A stretch of 19,654 bases of DNA, from assembly GCA_023415915.1 (NCBI GenBank), contig JAEZIZ010000150.1, forward strand, positions 1-19,654, given 5' to 3'. The notes beneath the pieces are model-generated. The model was not told where the DNA came from. It did not search any database and saw only the letters and a list, made by a program, of their open reading frames with translations. The DNA comes from Bacillota bacterium. GTDB lineage: Bacteria > Bacillota > Clostridia > Christensenellales > SZUA-584. Below are positions 7,302 through 14,950 of this stretch, in pieces (position 1 is the first letter of the stretch; every line of letters starts with the position of its first letter). The position numbers were made by a program, and so were the translations under genes.

Positions 7302-7922
7302 CTAACGCGCTCCTTTCCGCTGTTTTCTTAAAGACAGCCAGTTGATAAGCCCGAGCAGCAGCCCGAGCGTTATGAACCCGCCCGGCTGTATCGCAAGGTA
7401 TCCTATCGCCTGAAAGTCTTCGCCGAAGAGCTTTATTCCGGCATACGCGCCTGATCCGAATAATTCACGCACCGACGCAAGTATAACAAGCGCTATCGTG
7501 AACCCGAGGCCCATGCCAATGCCGTCAAAAAGCGACGCCATAACGGTGTTCTTGTACGCGAAAGCTTCTGCTCTTGCTATTATGATGCAGTTGACGACTA
7601 TGAGCGGTATATAGAGCCCGAGTGATTTGTCGAGCGCAGGCACGAAACCTTTAAGCAGCAGCTGCACTATTGTAACGAACGTCGCTATTATAAGCACGAA
7701 CGCCGGTATCCTCACCTTGTCGGGTATGAAGTTTCTGAGCAAGGACGTAATTACATTCGACCCTACGAGCACGAACGTCGCGGCAAGCCCCATGCCTATG
7801 CCGTCTATGACGGCTATCGATATAGCGAGCGTCGGGCACATTCCTACCATTATGCGGAACGTGGGGTTCTCGGTGAAAATGCCGTTTTTGATTATCGCAA
7901 GCGGCTTTGTTTTTGTTTTCAT
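7302..7922 (-). CDS. rnfE: Rnf complex membrane subunit RnfE
   Basis: Membrane subunit of 206 residues, paralogous to RnfA, with about six helices. Cys29 (VGMCPT) and Cys112 (VVNCII) match the positions proposed to bind the iron-sulfur cluster shared with RnfA. The C-terminus ends in a basic tail (LRKQRKGAR). Its ATG overlaps the rnfG stop codon as ATGA, a sign of coupled translation. Confidence 0.95.
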   Translation of the reverse strand: MKTKTKPLAIIKNGIFTENPTFRIMVGMCPTLAISIAVIDGIGMGLAATFVLVGSNVITSLLRNFIPDKVRIPAFVLIIATFVTIVQLLLKGFVPALDKSLGLYIPLIVVNCIIIARAEAFAYKNTVMASLFDGIGMGLGFTIALVILASVRELFGSGAYAGIKLFGEDFQAIGYLAIQPGGFITLGLLLGLINWLSLRKQRKGAR

Positions 7923-8488
7923 TTCGCACCTCCGAGCTGTTTATAGAACTCTGCGGCCATGTTGACGGCATTCGTTACGGCTTTGGACGTTACAGTCGCG
8001 CCTGTTATCGCCTGTATGTCGTAATCGCTCGACGCGGCCTTTACAACTTTAAGCGGGCTGTCGTACGACTTGCCGGGAAACTGGTCGCGGAATTCGGGGT
8101 CGGCGGCCTTTTTGCCTATGCCCGGCGACTCGTTGTTGTCGCCCATTATAACGCCCCTCATTTTGCCGTCCGCGCCTATGCCTATCGTTAAGCTAAGGCC
8201 CGAGTTAAAGCCCTTTGTCGTCATAGCGAACACGGCGCCTATCACATTGCCGCCTGAGTCGAGCGCGTTATAGACGCTCTTTATTTCGGAGTATTGCTCG
8301 GGTATATCGACTTTTGCGTCCTCAAAACTCGCCGCATCGGGAAACGCCGTAAGGCGCGCTTCAGTCGCGGCTTTTTCGGTCTGCGCCGCTATTGGCTCTT
8401 TTGTAACGGCGTATACTACGCCGAGCAGCGCCGCTGCAACCACTGTTATCACGAAAAGCTTTATAGCTATGGTAAATACGTTTTTCAT
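7919..8488 (-). CDS. rnfG: Rnf complex FMN-binding subunit RnfG
   Basis: Subunit with one N-terminal membrane anchor (about 7-28) and an outward-facing FMN_bind domain. The motif ITGATVTS (161-168) fits the flavinylation site where ApbE joins FMN through a phosphoester bond; Thr165 is the likely acceptor. The length, 189 residues, is normal. No apbE gene is in the window, so the flavin transferase must be encoded elsewhere. It overlaps rnfD by 4 nt and rnfE by 4 nt (ATGA). Confidence 0.95.
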   Translation of the reverse strand: MKNVFTIAIKLFVITVVAAALLGVVYAVTKEPIAAQTEKAATEARLTAFPDAASFEDAKVDIPEQYSEIKSVYNALDSGGNVIGAVFAMTTKGFNSGLSLTIGIGADGKMRGVIMGDNNESPGIGKKAADPEFRDQFPGKSYDSPLKVVKAASSDYDIQAITGATVTSKAVTNAVNMAAEFYKQLGGAK

Positions 8489-9432
8489 TTCACAGCACCT
8501 CCGAACACTCTCGGACGGAACTTCCTGTCAAGCAGGGGCACCGCGAGGTTCATTATCAGTATAGCGTAGCACACGCCCTCCGGATAGCCGCCCCAGAGCC
8601 GTATGACCCCGGTCAGTATGCCGCACCCGGCTGCGAATATTACCCGCCCGGTGTTCGTCATGGGCGAGGTTGTGTAGTCGGTAGCCATGTATATGGCGCC
8701 GAGCATCAGTCCGCCTGCCAATACGTGATAGAGCGCGTCGCCCGTAAACAGCCCGCCCGGGCTCGCAACCCAGGTAAACAGAGCTACGACGCCTATATAA
8801 ACGACCGGTATCCTCCAATTTATGACGTTGCGCGAAAGCAGATATACTGCGCCAATAAGCAGCGCGAGAGCGCTTGTCTCGCCTATAGAGCCGCCGACGT
8901 TGCCGAGAAACATGTCAATATACGGGCTTAGCACAACCCCTTCTCCTCCATATTTGAGCGCCGCAAGCGGCGTCGCCGAAGATATCGCGGAGATAGGCAT
9001 CGCCCAGGTGGTCAAGGCTGTCGGCCAAGACACTACGAGGAACGCCCTTGCCGCGAGCGCCGGGTTGATAAAATTGTAACCAAGGCCGCCGAAGCACTGC
9101 TTTGCTATCGCTATCGCAAAAACCGAGCCGAAAAGCGGTATATAGAAATCCCCGGGCGCAAGCGGCGGCAACGTGAGCGCGAGCAGTAATCCCGTTACGG
9201 CTGCGCTGCCGTCCGATATCGTTACCTTCTTTTTCATAAGGAACTGAATCAGCGCCTCAGTGCCTATGGCGGCTGCTACCGATACCAAAACGGTAATAAG
9301 GGCGTTAAAGCCGAAAAAGTACACGCCGCAGGCCGTCGCGGGCAAAAGCGCTATTATTACGTCTATCATTATTCGTCTCGTCGTCAGAGCTGACCGGACA
9401 TGCGGCGACGCAGACATTGTAAATCTATCCAT
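8485..9432 (-). CDS. rnfD: Rnf complex membrane FMN subunit RnfD
   Basis: Polytopic membrane subunit of 315 residues in the NqrB/RnfD family. It takes part in electron transfer coupled to Na+ or H+ movement. The motif SSATPLAALK (151-160) matches the conserved covalent FMN site, with Thr154 the probable acceptor. Conserved GGLGYNFINPALAARAFL and GGYPEGVCYAIL stretches are present. The start at 9432 is supported by GGGAGGGG upstream; a second ATG at residue 6 lacks a site. The gene is 28 nt after rnfC. Confidence 0.95.
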   Translation of the reverse strand: MDRFTMSASPHVRSALTTRRIMIDVIIALLPATACGVYFFGFNALITVLVSVAAAIGTEALIQFLMKKKVTISDGSAAVTGLLLALTLPPLAPGDFYIPLFGSVFAIAIAKQCFGGLGYNFINPALAARAFLVVSWPTALTTWAMPISAISSATPLAALKYGGEGVVLSPYIDMFLGNVGGSIGETSALALLIGAVYLLSRNVINWRIPVVYIGVVALFTWVASPGGLFTGDALYHVLAGGLMLGAIYMATDYTTSPMTNTGRVIFAAGCGILTGVIRLWGGYPEGVCYAILIMNLAVPLLDRKFRPRVFGGAVK

Positions 9433-9460
9433 ATTAACCCCTCCCTAAAAAATCAGAGCG

Positions 9461-10792
9461 TCATTTCGCAGCTTTCTTGCGTCTTTTCACTATCTCGGTC
9501 TTCGCAAGCTTAATCCGCTGCGTTATAAACCTGCCCGCAGGGCAGATGTAAGAGCAGCCGCCGCATTCCATGCAGTCCATAACGTGTGCTTTTTCCGCTG
9601 CCTCAAAGTTGCCCTTGGCGGCATAGTTGTTCAATAGATACGGCTCCAAGCCCATGGGGCAAACGTCTACGCACCGCCCGCAGTAAATGCACGGCGATTC
9701 CTCCATCATGCGGGCTTCGCTGGTGCTTAATACGAGTATGCCCGATGTGCCTTTTATTACGGGAGCGTTCAGATTGCTTTGAGCTATGCCCATCATCGGG
9801 CCGCCCGCAATTACTTTTTCAATATCTCCGACGAAGCCGCCCGCCTGCTCTATCACATAATTAAGAGGCGTGCCTATACGCACCAGAAAGTTGGAAGGCT
9901 GCTTTACGCTGCCGGTTACCGTCACGACGCGCTCAATCAGAGGCATGCCTGTCTCTATAGACTGCGCTATCTGATACGCCGTGCCTGCGTTGATAACGAC
10001 TACGCCGACGTCCATCGGCAGCTTGCCCGACGGCACGCGGCGCTTCGTAACCGCGTATATCAGCTGCTTTTCAGCGCCTTGAGGATATTTGACCTTCAAT
10101 GTAGCGACGTTTACTCCGCTTGATGCTTTGCGTATTGCGGCTATTGCGTCCTTTTTATTTTCTTCTATCGCGATTACGGCGTTGGTTACGCCAAGAGCCT
10201 TGATAACTGCTTTTATACCGGCCACGACCTTTTCAGGGTGCTCAAGCATTATTCGATGATCGGCGGTAAGGTAAGGCTCGCATTCCGCGCCGTTTATTAT
10301 TATAGTATCAATTTTCTTTTCGGGCGGAGGAGAGAGCTTTACATGCGTTGGAAACGCCGCGCCGCCCAGCCCTACGATACCCGCGTCCTTTATAATGTCT
10401 ATAATCTGTTTCGGCGAAAGGCTTTCCAAAGACCCCTTGCTCTTTATGTCTTTTGAGAGCCTGTCTTCATAGTCGTTCATGATGACTATTGACTGCGACA
10501 TCACGCCCGAGATATGAGGACGCCGCGCTATTTCCTTTACCGTTCCGGAAACACTGGAATAGCAAGGAACGCTGACAAAACCTTCCGCCTGTGCAATGAG
10601 CTGTCCCATGTCGACTCGGTCTCCCGGAGAGACGACAGGCTTGGAAGGGGCGCCCGTGTGCTGGGAAAGCGGTATTATGACCTCTTCGGGCACGCCGCAC
10701 GCCTTAATCGGGCGGTCCTGCGTTAAATGCTTGCCGTGATGTATGCCGCTTAGCGGATACACGCCGCCCTTGAATGATAATCTTCCTGCCAT
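9461..10792 (-). CDS. rnfC: Rnf complex NADH-binding subunit RnfC
   Basis: First gene of the operon, 443 residues. RnfC is the soluble subunit that binds FMN and NAD(H) and carries two 4Fe-4S clusters. The nucleotide-binding region shows GLGGAAFPTHVKL and INGAECEPYLTADHRIMLE. Two ferredoxin-type motifs lie near the C-terminus (CIYCGRCVDVCPMG at about 368 and CMECGGCSYICPAGR at about 406). The start is well fixed by AAGGAGG before the ATG at 10792. The gene order C-D-G-E-A-B is that of clostridial and acetogen Rnf. The N-terminal biotinyl-lipoyl-like region (residues about 30-90) is present. Confidence 0.96.
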   Translation of the reverse strand: MAGRLSFKGGVYPLSGIHHGKHLTQDRPIKACGVPEEVIIPLSQHTGAPSKPVVSPGDRVDMGQLIAQAEGFVSVPCYSSVSGTVKEIARRPHISGVMSQSIVIMNDYEDRLSKDIKSKGSLESLSPKQIIDIIKDAGIVGLGGAAFPTHVKLSPPPEKKIDTIIINGAECEPYLTADHRIMLEHPEKVVAGIKAVIKALGVTNAVIAIEENKKDAIAAIRKASSGVNVATLKVKYPQGAEKQLIYAVTKRRVPSGKLPMDVGVVVINAGTAYQIAQSIETGMPLIERVVTVTGSVKQPSNFLVRIGTPLNYVIEQAGGFVGDIEKVIAGGPMMGIAQSNLNAPVIKGTSGILVLSTSEARMMEESPCIYCGRCVDVCPMGLEPYLLNNYAAKGNFEAAEKAHVMDCMECGGCSYICPAGRFITQRIKLAKTEIVKRRKKAAK

Positions 10793-10834
10793 ACTTCCTC
10801 CTTTATATAAATTAGTAGAAACTTTTGTTCTTTG

Positions 10835-10857
10835 TTACCCAATCAAGTATTATATCA
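10835..10857 (-). promoter_or_regulatory. Extended -10 promoter of the rnf operon with shared start-site motif
   Basis: On the minus strand TGA-TATAAT (TATAAT at 10854-10849) is followed directly by ACTTGATTGGGTAA. The 21 bp at 10835-10855 are identical to 2888-2908 in the PFOR promoter. Predicted start is A10843, giving a 50-nt leader. There is no good -35 box at 16-18 bp, so the extended -10 or an activator must carry the promoter. Confidence 0.7.
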
Positions 10858-10873
10858 CTTAAGCCGGCGAATA

Positions 10874-10888
10874 CCATACCAAGTATGG
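10874..10888. promoter_or_regulatory. Palindrome at about -38 of the rnf promoter
   Basis: CCATAC-CAA-GTATGG is a perfect 6-bp inverted repeat with a 3-nt centre. Its centre (10881) lies about 38 bp upstream of the predicted rnf start, in place of a -35 box, a usual site for an activator touching RNA polymerase. A weaker repeat GTTGT-ATAAA-ACAAC lies at 10926-10940. The rest of the rnfC-rpsO gap (10889-11030) is AT-rich and shows no gene. Confidence 0.5.
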
Positions 10889-11030
10889 GATTTATTTTAT
10901 GGAAACGAGGATTTATATTCGAAACGTTGTATAAAACAACTTTGCTGCGAGCAATAATAAAAGCAAAAGAAGTTCCGGGGGCGGTAAGAAACAGAAGGCT
11001 TTTTCGTTTAAAACTCGTCAAAAGGAATTG

Positions 11031-11059
11031 TTTACAAACGAAAGAGCATGTGCTATTAT
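11031..11059 (+). promoter_or_regulatory. Promoter of rpsO
   Basis: TTTACA (11031-11036), a 17-bp spacer and TATTAT (11054-11059), with TGC just before the -10 box as an extended element. It predicts a leader of about 80 nt before the rpsO start. Confidence 0.7.
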
Positions 11060-11075
11060 GTTTTTTGAATCTTAA

Positions 11076-11123
11076 CCGTATACGTTGTTCAGCGATTTTT
11101 CCGACGCTTTACTATGTTTACGG
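11076..11123 (+). promoter_or_regulatory. Possible S15-binding leader structure of rpsO
   Basis: Nested inverted repeats in the rpsO leader: outer CCGTA (11076-11080) with TACGG (11119-11123), inner AGCG (11091-11094) with CGCT (11105-11108). S15 represses its own mRNA through leader structures in several bacteria, and those structures differ between groups. The sequence shows only the fold; regulation here is inferred. Confidence 0.35.
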
Positions 11124-11146
11124 GGATAAAAAACATGGAGGAAAAA

Positions 11147-11410
11147 ATGGATAAGGAAACAAAATCGGCAATCATTGAAAAGTTTGCCGTCACCCAAGGC
11201 GACACAGGGTCTCCCGAGGTGCAGATCGCGTTGCTTACAGAGAGGATAAACCATCTTAACGAACACTTGAAGATCCACAACAAGGATCACCATTCAAGAA
11301 GAGGGCTCTTAAAGATGGTAGGCAAAAGAAGAGGTATGCTGAACTACCTGAAGAAGAAAGACATAGAGCGTTATAGAGAAGTTATTAAGAGCTTGAACTT
11401 AAGAAAATAA
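11147..11410 (+). CDS. rpsO: 30S ribosomal protein S15
   Basis: Small-subunit protein that binds 16S rRNA in the central domain. The 87-residue product has the standard length and the family signature HSRRGLLKMVGKRRGMLNYL. I chose the ATG at 11147 because GGAGG lies 6 nt before it and because MDKETKSAIIEKFA matches the usual S15 N-terminus; the open frame extends 11 codons further up without a site. It lies upstream of pnp, an arrangement conserved across many bacteria, but with a terminator-like hairpin between them. Confidence 0.97.
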   Translation: MDKETKSAIIEKFAVTQGDTGSPEVQIALLTERINHLNEHLKIHNKDHHSRRGLLKMVGKRRGMLNYLKKKDIERYREVIKSLNLRK

Positions 11411-11420
11411 AAGATTTTTG

Positions 11421-11448
11421 ATAGAGCGGGCGACCGCTCTATTATTTA
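11421..11448 (+). terminator. Terminator-like hairpin between rpsO and pnp
   Basis: Perfect 9-bp stem ATAGAGCGG / CCGCTCTAT with the tetraloop GCGA, followed by the weak U-tract TATTTAT. It starts 10 nt after the rpsO stop and may give partial termination, so that pnp is read less than rpsO. Confidence 0.65.
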
Positions 11449-11449
11449 T

Positions 11450-11552
11450 CGAGGTCCCCAAAGCAAGCCGCGAGGCTAGTCGGGGCTAAATCGAACTCTG
11501 CCGGCGCAACGCCGGGAGAGGAATAACGGTGGGCGCAAGGGTGCGCGCCATC
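11450..11552 (+). ncRNA. Structured leader upstream of pnp (cis-acting candidate)
   Basis: Three hairpins in about 100 nt. First: CCCC (11456-11459) with GGGG (11482-11485), enclosing AGCC-GCGA-GGCT with a GNRA-type loop. Second: 11496-11520, CTCT-G-CCGGCG around CAA, symmetric to CGCCGG-G-AGAG. Third: 11528-11552, GGTGG then GCGC around AAGGGT, with one bulged G. In E. coli a pnp leader stem is cut by RNase III and used for PNPase self-control; a similar role is inferred. It does not match the riboswitch families I can recall. Confidence 0.5.
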
Positions 11553-11580
11553 AGGTAAGGTAAGGAAGGGATAAAAAAGA

Positions 11581-13731
11581 ATGGAACACAAAGTATTTCA
11601 GACGGACATCGCCGGCAGGACACTGACGGTAGAGACAGGAAAGTATGCGCAGCAAGCGAACGGAAGCTGCATAGTGCGTTGCGGAGACACAGCCGTACTC
11701 GTTACGGCGACGGCTTCAAAGGAGCCGAGGGAAGGAATAGATTTTTTTCCGTTAAGCGTTGAGTTTGAAGAGAAGATGTATTCGGTAGGCAAGATACCCG
11801 GCGGATTCATCAAGAGGGAAGGAAGGCCTTCCGAAAAGGCGGTGCTTACCGCAAGGCTCATAGACAGGCCGCTTCGGCCGTTGTTCCCCAAAGGGTATTA
11901 CAACGACGTACAGGTAATATGCACGGTAATAAGCGTGGATACGGATATACCCCCGGCGGTTTACGGCATGCTGGGCTCTTCTATTGCGCTTTCCATTTCC
12001 GACATACCGTTTTTAGGGCCTACTGCTTCTGTTGTGGTCGGCATGGTCGACGGAGAGTACATAATCAATCCGGACTCGGCGCAGCGCGAAAAGAGCGTGC
12101 TTGACTTAACGGTATCAGGAACAAAAGACGCGATTATGATGGTGGAGGCGGGCGCTAACGAAGTCAGCGAAAAAGAGATGCTGGACGCCATACTGTTCGC
12201 GCATGAAGAGATAAAGAACATAATAGCGTTTATCGAGAAGATAGTGGAAGAAGCGGGCAAGCCTAAAGCGCCCTACGTGGTAAAACAGGTTCCCGCCGAG
12301 CTTGAAGCAGCAGTGCGCGAATACGCCGCCGAGAAGGTAAGGTGGAGCGTAGACACGACCGACAGGAACACGCGGGAGGAGCGCAGCGAGGAAGTGCTGG
12401 CAGACGTGCAGGCGCACTTTGCGGAAGAATATCCGGGAGCCGAGAGCGATATCGAGAGCGTGCTGTACGATATGAAGAAAGAAATAGTACGCGATAAGAT
12501 AATAAACCATGGCATACGGCCGGACGGCAGGAAATACACCGAGATACGCCCGATATGGTGCGAAGTCGGTATTTTTGCGCGTACACACGGCAGCGCGGTA
12601 TTTACGCGCGGCGAGACGCAGGCGATGACGCTGACGACATTAGGCGCGATAAGCGACGCGCAGAGGCTTGAAGGGCTTTCGGACGAAGCTTTCAAACGCT
12701 ATATGCACCACTACAACATGCCCCCTTACGCTACAGGAGAAGCGAAGCCGCTGCGCAGCGCGAACAGAAGGGAAGTGGGGCACGGCGCGCTTGCCGAGAG
12801 GGCGCTGCTGCCGGTGCTGCCAAGCGAGACGGATTTCCCATACGCGATAAGGACGGTTTCCGAGTGCATAAGCTCGAACGGCTCAACGTCGCAGGCGAGC
12901 GTGTGTGCAAGCTCGCTTTCGCTGATGGACGCGGGCGTGCCCATAAAAGCTCCGGTAGCGGGCGCTGCGATGGGGCTTATTAAGGACGAAGCTACAGGCA
13001 ACATAGCCATACTCAGCGACATACAGGGCCTTGAGGACTTCTTCGGGGACATGGACTTTAAGGTGGCCGGCACGGAAAAAGGCATAACCGCCATACAAAT
13101 GGATATAAAGATAAAGGGCATAGACGAGGAGATATTGACGCGCGCGCTCGCGCAGGCGAGAGACGCAAGGCTATATATACTCGACAAGATGAACGCGGTG
13201 CTGCCTGCGCCGAGGGAGGACCTTTCCAAGTACGCCCCGCGCATAATGCAGTTCACTATCGATCCCGAGAAGATAAGAGAGGTCATTGGCTCGGGCGGCA
13301 AGGTAATCAACAAGATAATAGCCGACACGGGCGTAAAGATAGACTTGGAGGACGACGGAAGGGTGTTCATAACGTCGCCTGACAAGGAAGCCTCGGAGCG
13401 CGCGAAAGCCGCAATAGACGCTATAGTGAAGGACGTCGAGGTGGGCAACGTTTACTTGGGCAAGGTGGTGCGCATAATGAACTTCGGCGCGTTTGTCGAG
13501 CTCGCTCCCGGCAAGGACGGCTTAGTGCATATCTCGAAGCTCTCTAACGAGCACGTTAAGAGGGTAGAGGACGTTGTAAACATAGGCGATGAGATACTTG
13601 TGCGCGTCACGGAAATAGACAAGCAGGGCAGGGTTAACCTCACGAGAAAAGGCCTGCTGCCCGAGGACAGGAAAAAAGGCGAAGGGCCCTCAAAGGACGC
13701 GAAAAAAGAGCGCAAGGAAGACAACGAATAA
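11581..13731 (+). CDS. pnp: Polyribonucleotide nucleotidyltransferase (PNPase)
   Basis: Phosphate-dependent 3'-5' exoribonuclease of mRNA decay, acting as a trimeric ring. The 716 residues contain two RNase PH-like domains (about 10-220 and 310-545) with the catalytic-site segment DIQGLEDFFGDMDFKVAGT around 478-497. A KH domain follows with the IGSGGKVIN loop near 569, then an S1 domain from about 621 (GNVYLGKVVRIMNFGAFVEL), and a short charged tail rich in Lys and Glu. The ribosome binding site AAGGAAGGG ends 10 nt before the ATG, slightly farther than usual. The leader is strongly structured, see the entry at 11450. The gene follows rpsO as in many bacteria. Confidence 0.97.
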   Translation: MEHKVFQTDIAGRTLTVETGKYAQQANGSCIVRCGDTAVLVTATASKEPREGIDFFPLSVEFEEKMYSVGKIPGGFIKREGRPSEKAVLTARLIDRPLRPLFPKGYYNDVQVICTVISVDTDIPPAVYGMLGSSIALSISDIPFLGPTASVVVGMVDGEYIINPDSAQREKSVLDLTVSGTKDAIMMVEAGANEVSEKEMLDAILFAHEEIKNIIAFIEKIVEEAGKPKAPYVVKQVPAELEAAVREYAAEKVRWSVDTTDRNTREERSEEVLADVQAHFAEEYPGAESDIESVLYDMKKEIVRDKIINHGIRPDGRKYTEIRPIWCEVGIFARTHGSAVFTRGETQAMTLTTLGAISDAQRLEGLSDEAFKRYMHHYNMPPYATGEAKPLRSANRREVGHGALAERALLPVLPSETDFPYAIRTVSECISSNGSTSQASVCASSLSLMDAGVPIKAPVAGAAMGLIKDEATGNIAILSDIQGLEDFFGDMDFKVAGTEKGITAIQMDIKIKGIDEEILTRALAQARDARLYILDKMNAVLPAPREDLSKYAPRIMQFTIDPEKIREVIGSGGKVINKIIADTGVKIDLEDDGRVFITSPDKEASERAKAAIDAIVKDVEVGNVYLGKVVRIMNFGAFVELAPGKDGLVHISKLSNEHVKRVEDVVNIGDEILVRVTEIDKQGRVNLTRKGLLPEDRKKGEGPSKDAKKERKEDNE

Positions 13732-13742
13732 CGCGAAAAGTG

Positions 13743-13769
13743 AAAGGACGCTGTGAAAAAGCGTCCTTT
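13743..13769 (+). terminator. First terminator after pnp
   Basis: Perfect 10-bp stem AAAGGACGCT / AGCGTCCTTT with loop GTGAAAA, 11 nt after the pnp stop. The T-run is short (three T). A near copy lies at 13891. Confidence 0.7.
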
Positions 13770-13793
13770 AAGATTGCCGATAAAGTACCTTTT

Positions 13794-13866
13794 TCATTCA
13801 AAGAGAGCGAAGCGACCGAAGAATCCTTAGAAAACAAGAAAGATTCCTCACTTGCGTTCGGAATGA
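13794..13866. repeat. REP-like imperfect palindrome
   Basis: A 73-bp imperfect inverted repeat. The ends are TCATTC and GAATGA; inside, CGAAGCGACCGAAGAATC on the left faces GATTCCTCACTTGCGTTCG on the right, around a loop CTTAGAAAACAAGAAA. It resembles the non-coding REP-type palindromes (GGAATGACA ends, CGAAGCGA core) that recur in intergenic gaps of many bacteria. No open frame of interest. Confidence 0.55.
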
Positions 13867-13890
13867 CATATGGAGGTTGTTTGACACTCT

Positions 13891-13920
13891 GGGACGCTGT
13901 AAAAAGCGTCCCTTTCTTTC
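13891..13920 (+). terminator. Second, duplicated terminator after pnp
   Basis: Perfect 8-bp stem GGGACGCT / AGCGTCCC with loop GTAAAA and tail TTTCTTTC. It repeats the stem and most of the loop of the hairpin at 13743, with one base missing in the loop. Confidence 0.7.
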
Positions 13921-13953
13921 GTACTTTGCGATTTATTATGGCGCTTTTATTGG

Positions 13954-14346
13954 CTATACGCTTGCTTTTCTTTTCATATATACGGAGTAAACAATCAGCC
14001 CTATATAAACGCTTGCGAAAATAAAGTAATAGGGGATACTGCTGTAAAGATATATCTGAACAGGCACGGTAAGTCCGGGGATATACGACAGCAGGAAAGC
14101 CAGAGGCATTATAATAATGCCAAGTATATATCCGACTGGAGAATTCGACGGCTTCTTAATACCATCTTTGCAGACAAAAAACAGAAAAACGCCAAACACG
14201 ATATTTCCGATAACCTCAACCAGCATCCTGATACCTATCGTAAAATGAGTGCTTGAGTAATCCTGTGCCCAATTGAAACACATAATATACAGAACGATTA
14301 TTATATTGGGCAGCAGCACCGTGCATAAGAGTTTTATTTTGTTCAT
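13954..14346 (-). CDS. Small four-helix membrane protein, function unknown
   Basis: A 130-residue hydrophobic protein with four predicted membrane helices, at about 6-24, 37-60, 71-90 and 106-124, joined by short loops. No motif or family was recognised. I chose the second of two adjacent ATGs (14346) because GGAGG lies 6 nt before it and only 3 nt before the first one (14349). Base composition is much richer in A+T than the flanking pnp and deacetylase genes. Its upstream neighbour on the same strand is the decayed small gene at 14364-14867, so the two may have formed one unit. Confidence 0.7.
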   Translation of the reverse strand: MNKIKLLCTVLLPNIIIVLYIMCFNWAQDYSSTHFTIGIRMLVEVIGNIVFGVFLFFVCKDGIKKPSNSPVGYILGIIIMPLAFLLSYIPGLTVPVQIYLYSSIPYYFIFASVYIGLIVYSVYMKRKASV

Positions 14347-14363
14347 CATAAACCTCCAAAACT

Positions 14364-14867
14364 TTATTTTTGCATTGTATACGGATATAGAATGATTACA
14401 TTCGTGTTTCCTTTCAGTTCAACGGTTTCCTGAGAAAAGGCCAACAGGAGTTCAGAGCACAAAAACGGCTATTTCAAGTTTAGTGCGTTCTTTAATTCTT
14501 CTTTGAGCCGCCCGGCGACCAATATATCATTTTCATAACCTTCTCCGGACTCATACCATATATTAAACTCGCCAAGCACTAAATGAATCGGTTGACCATT
14601 GGCAACGAGGTCGATTTAAAAATCTACTTTAGCAGTTTCATATGGGGCAACGTTCCTGATTGTAGCAACGGCATTATATTTGCTTAAAATATCTATTATA
14701 TCGTTTTGATTTACAGGAATTAAAGTATTGTGATACGTTACCCTTAAGCCGTCAATATCATCGCTTTTGTTGACGATTCTTCTCGGTGTAAATATCAATA
14801 TAGATCCGACAATCAAAGCAACGATAATTGCCGCTGAAACTATGAAGATTATCGTTCTTCTTTTCAT
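14364..14867 (-). pseudogene. Decayed gene for a small membrane-anchored protein (two in-frame stops)
   Basis: The frame opens at ATG 14867 behind AGAGGA and encodes a signal-anchor helix (about 5-27, basic MKRR start) and a short outer region, ending at TAA 14616 after 83 residues. The same frame continues without indels as IDLVANGQPIHLVLGEFNIW and on to TAG at 14469, then again to TAA at 14364 with ELKGNTNVIILYPY. The text on both sides of the first stop reads as one fold (AKVDF-stop-IDLVANGQ), and one T-to-A change (TAA to AAA) would restore it. The likely reading is a pseudogene of up to 167 residues. The alternative is a functional 83-residue protein with chance open frame after it. Family not recognised. 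Confidence 0.5.
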
Positions 14868-14890
14868 GCTTTATCCTCTATCATTAATAA

Positions 14891-14902
14891 AGTAATATTA
14901 CT
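14891..14902. promoter_or_regulatory. 12-bp perfect palindrome upstream of the small anchored gene
   Basis: AGTAATATTACT is a perfect palindrome 24 nt before the ATG at 14867. It could be an operator. It is AT-rich, so chance is possible. Confidence 0.3.
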
Positions 14903-14950
14903 CGGAAAAGCCTATAAGAGTAACGCAGCTAAAAGTAGCATATGCCCGGT

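Noticed and set aside
10926..10940. GTTGT-ATAAA-ACAAC as a Rex redox-repressor site before rnf
   Set aside because: Rex sites are about 18 bp with TTGT and ACAA ten bases apart. Here the gap is five, and the position is far upstream of the rnf start.
11450..11580. T-box, glycine, c-di-GMP or c-di-AMP riboswitch before pnp
   Set aside because: None of the core motifs I know for these families is present; the gene downstream also does not fit them.
12115..13448. Large minus-strand frames inside pnp
   Set aside because: Antisense shadows of conserved PNPase coding sequence; no motif or ribosome binding site.
13740..14024. 94-codon plus-strand frame after pnp
   Set aside because: It runs through two terminator hairpins and the REP-like palindrome, so it is not likely to be a gene.
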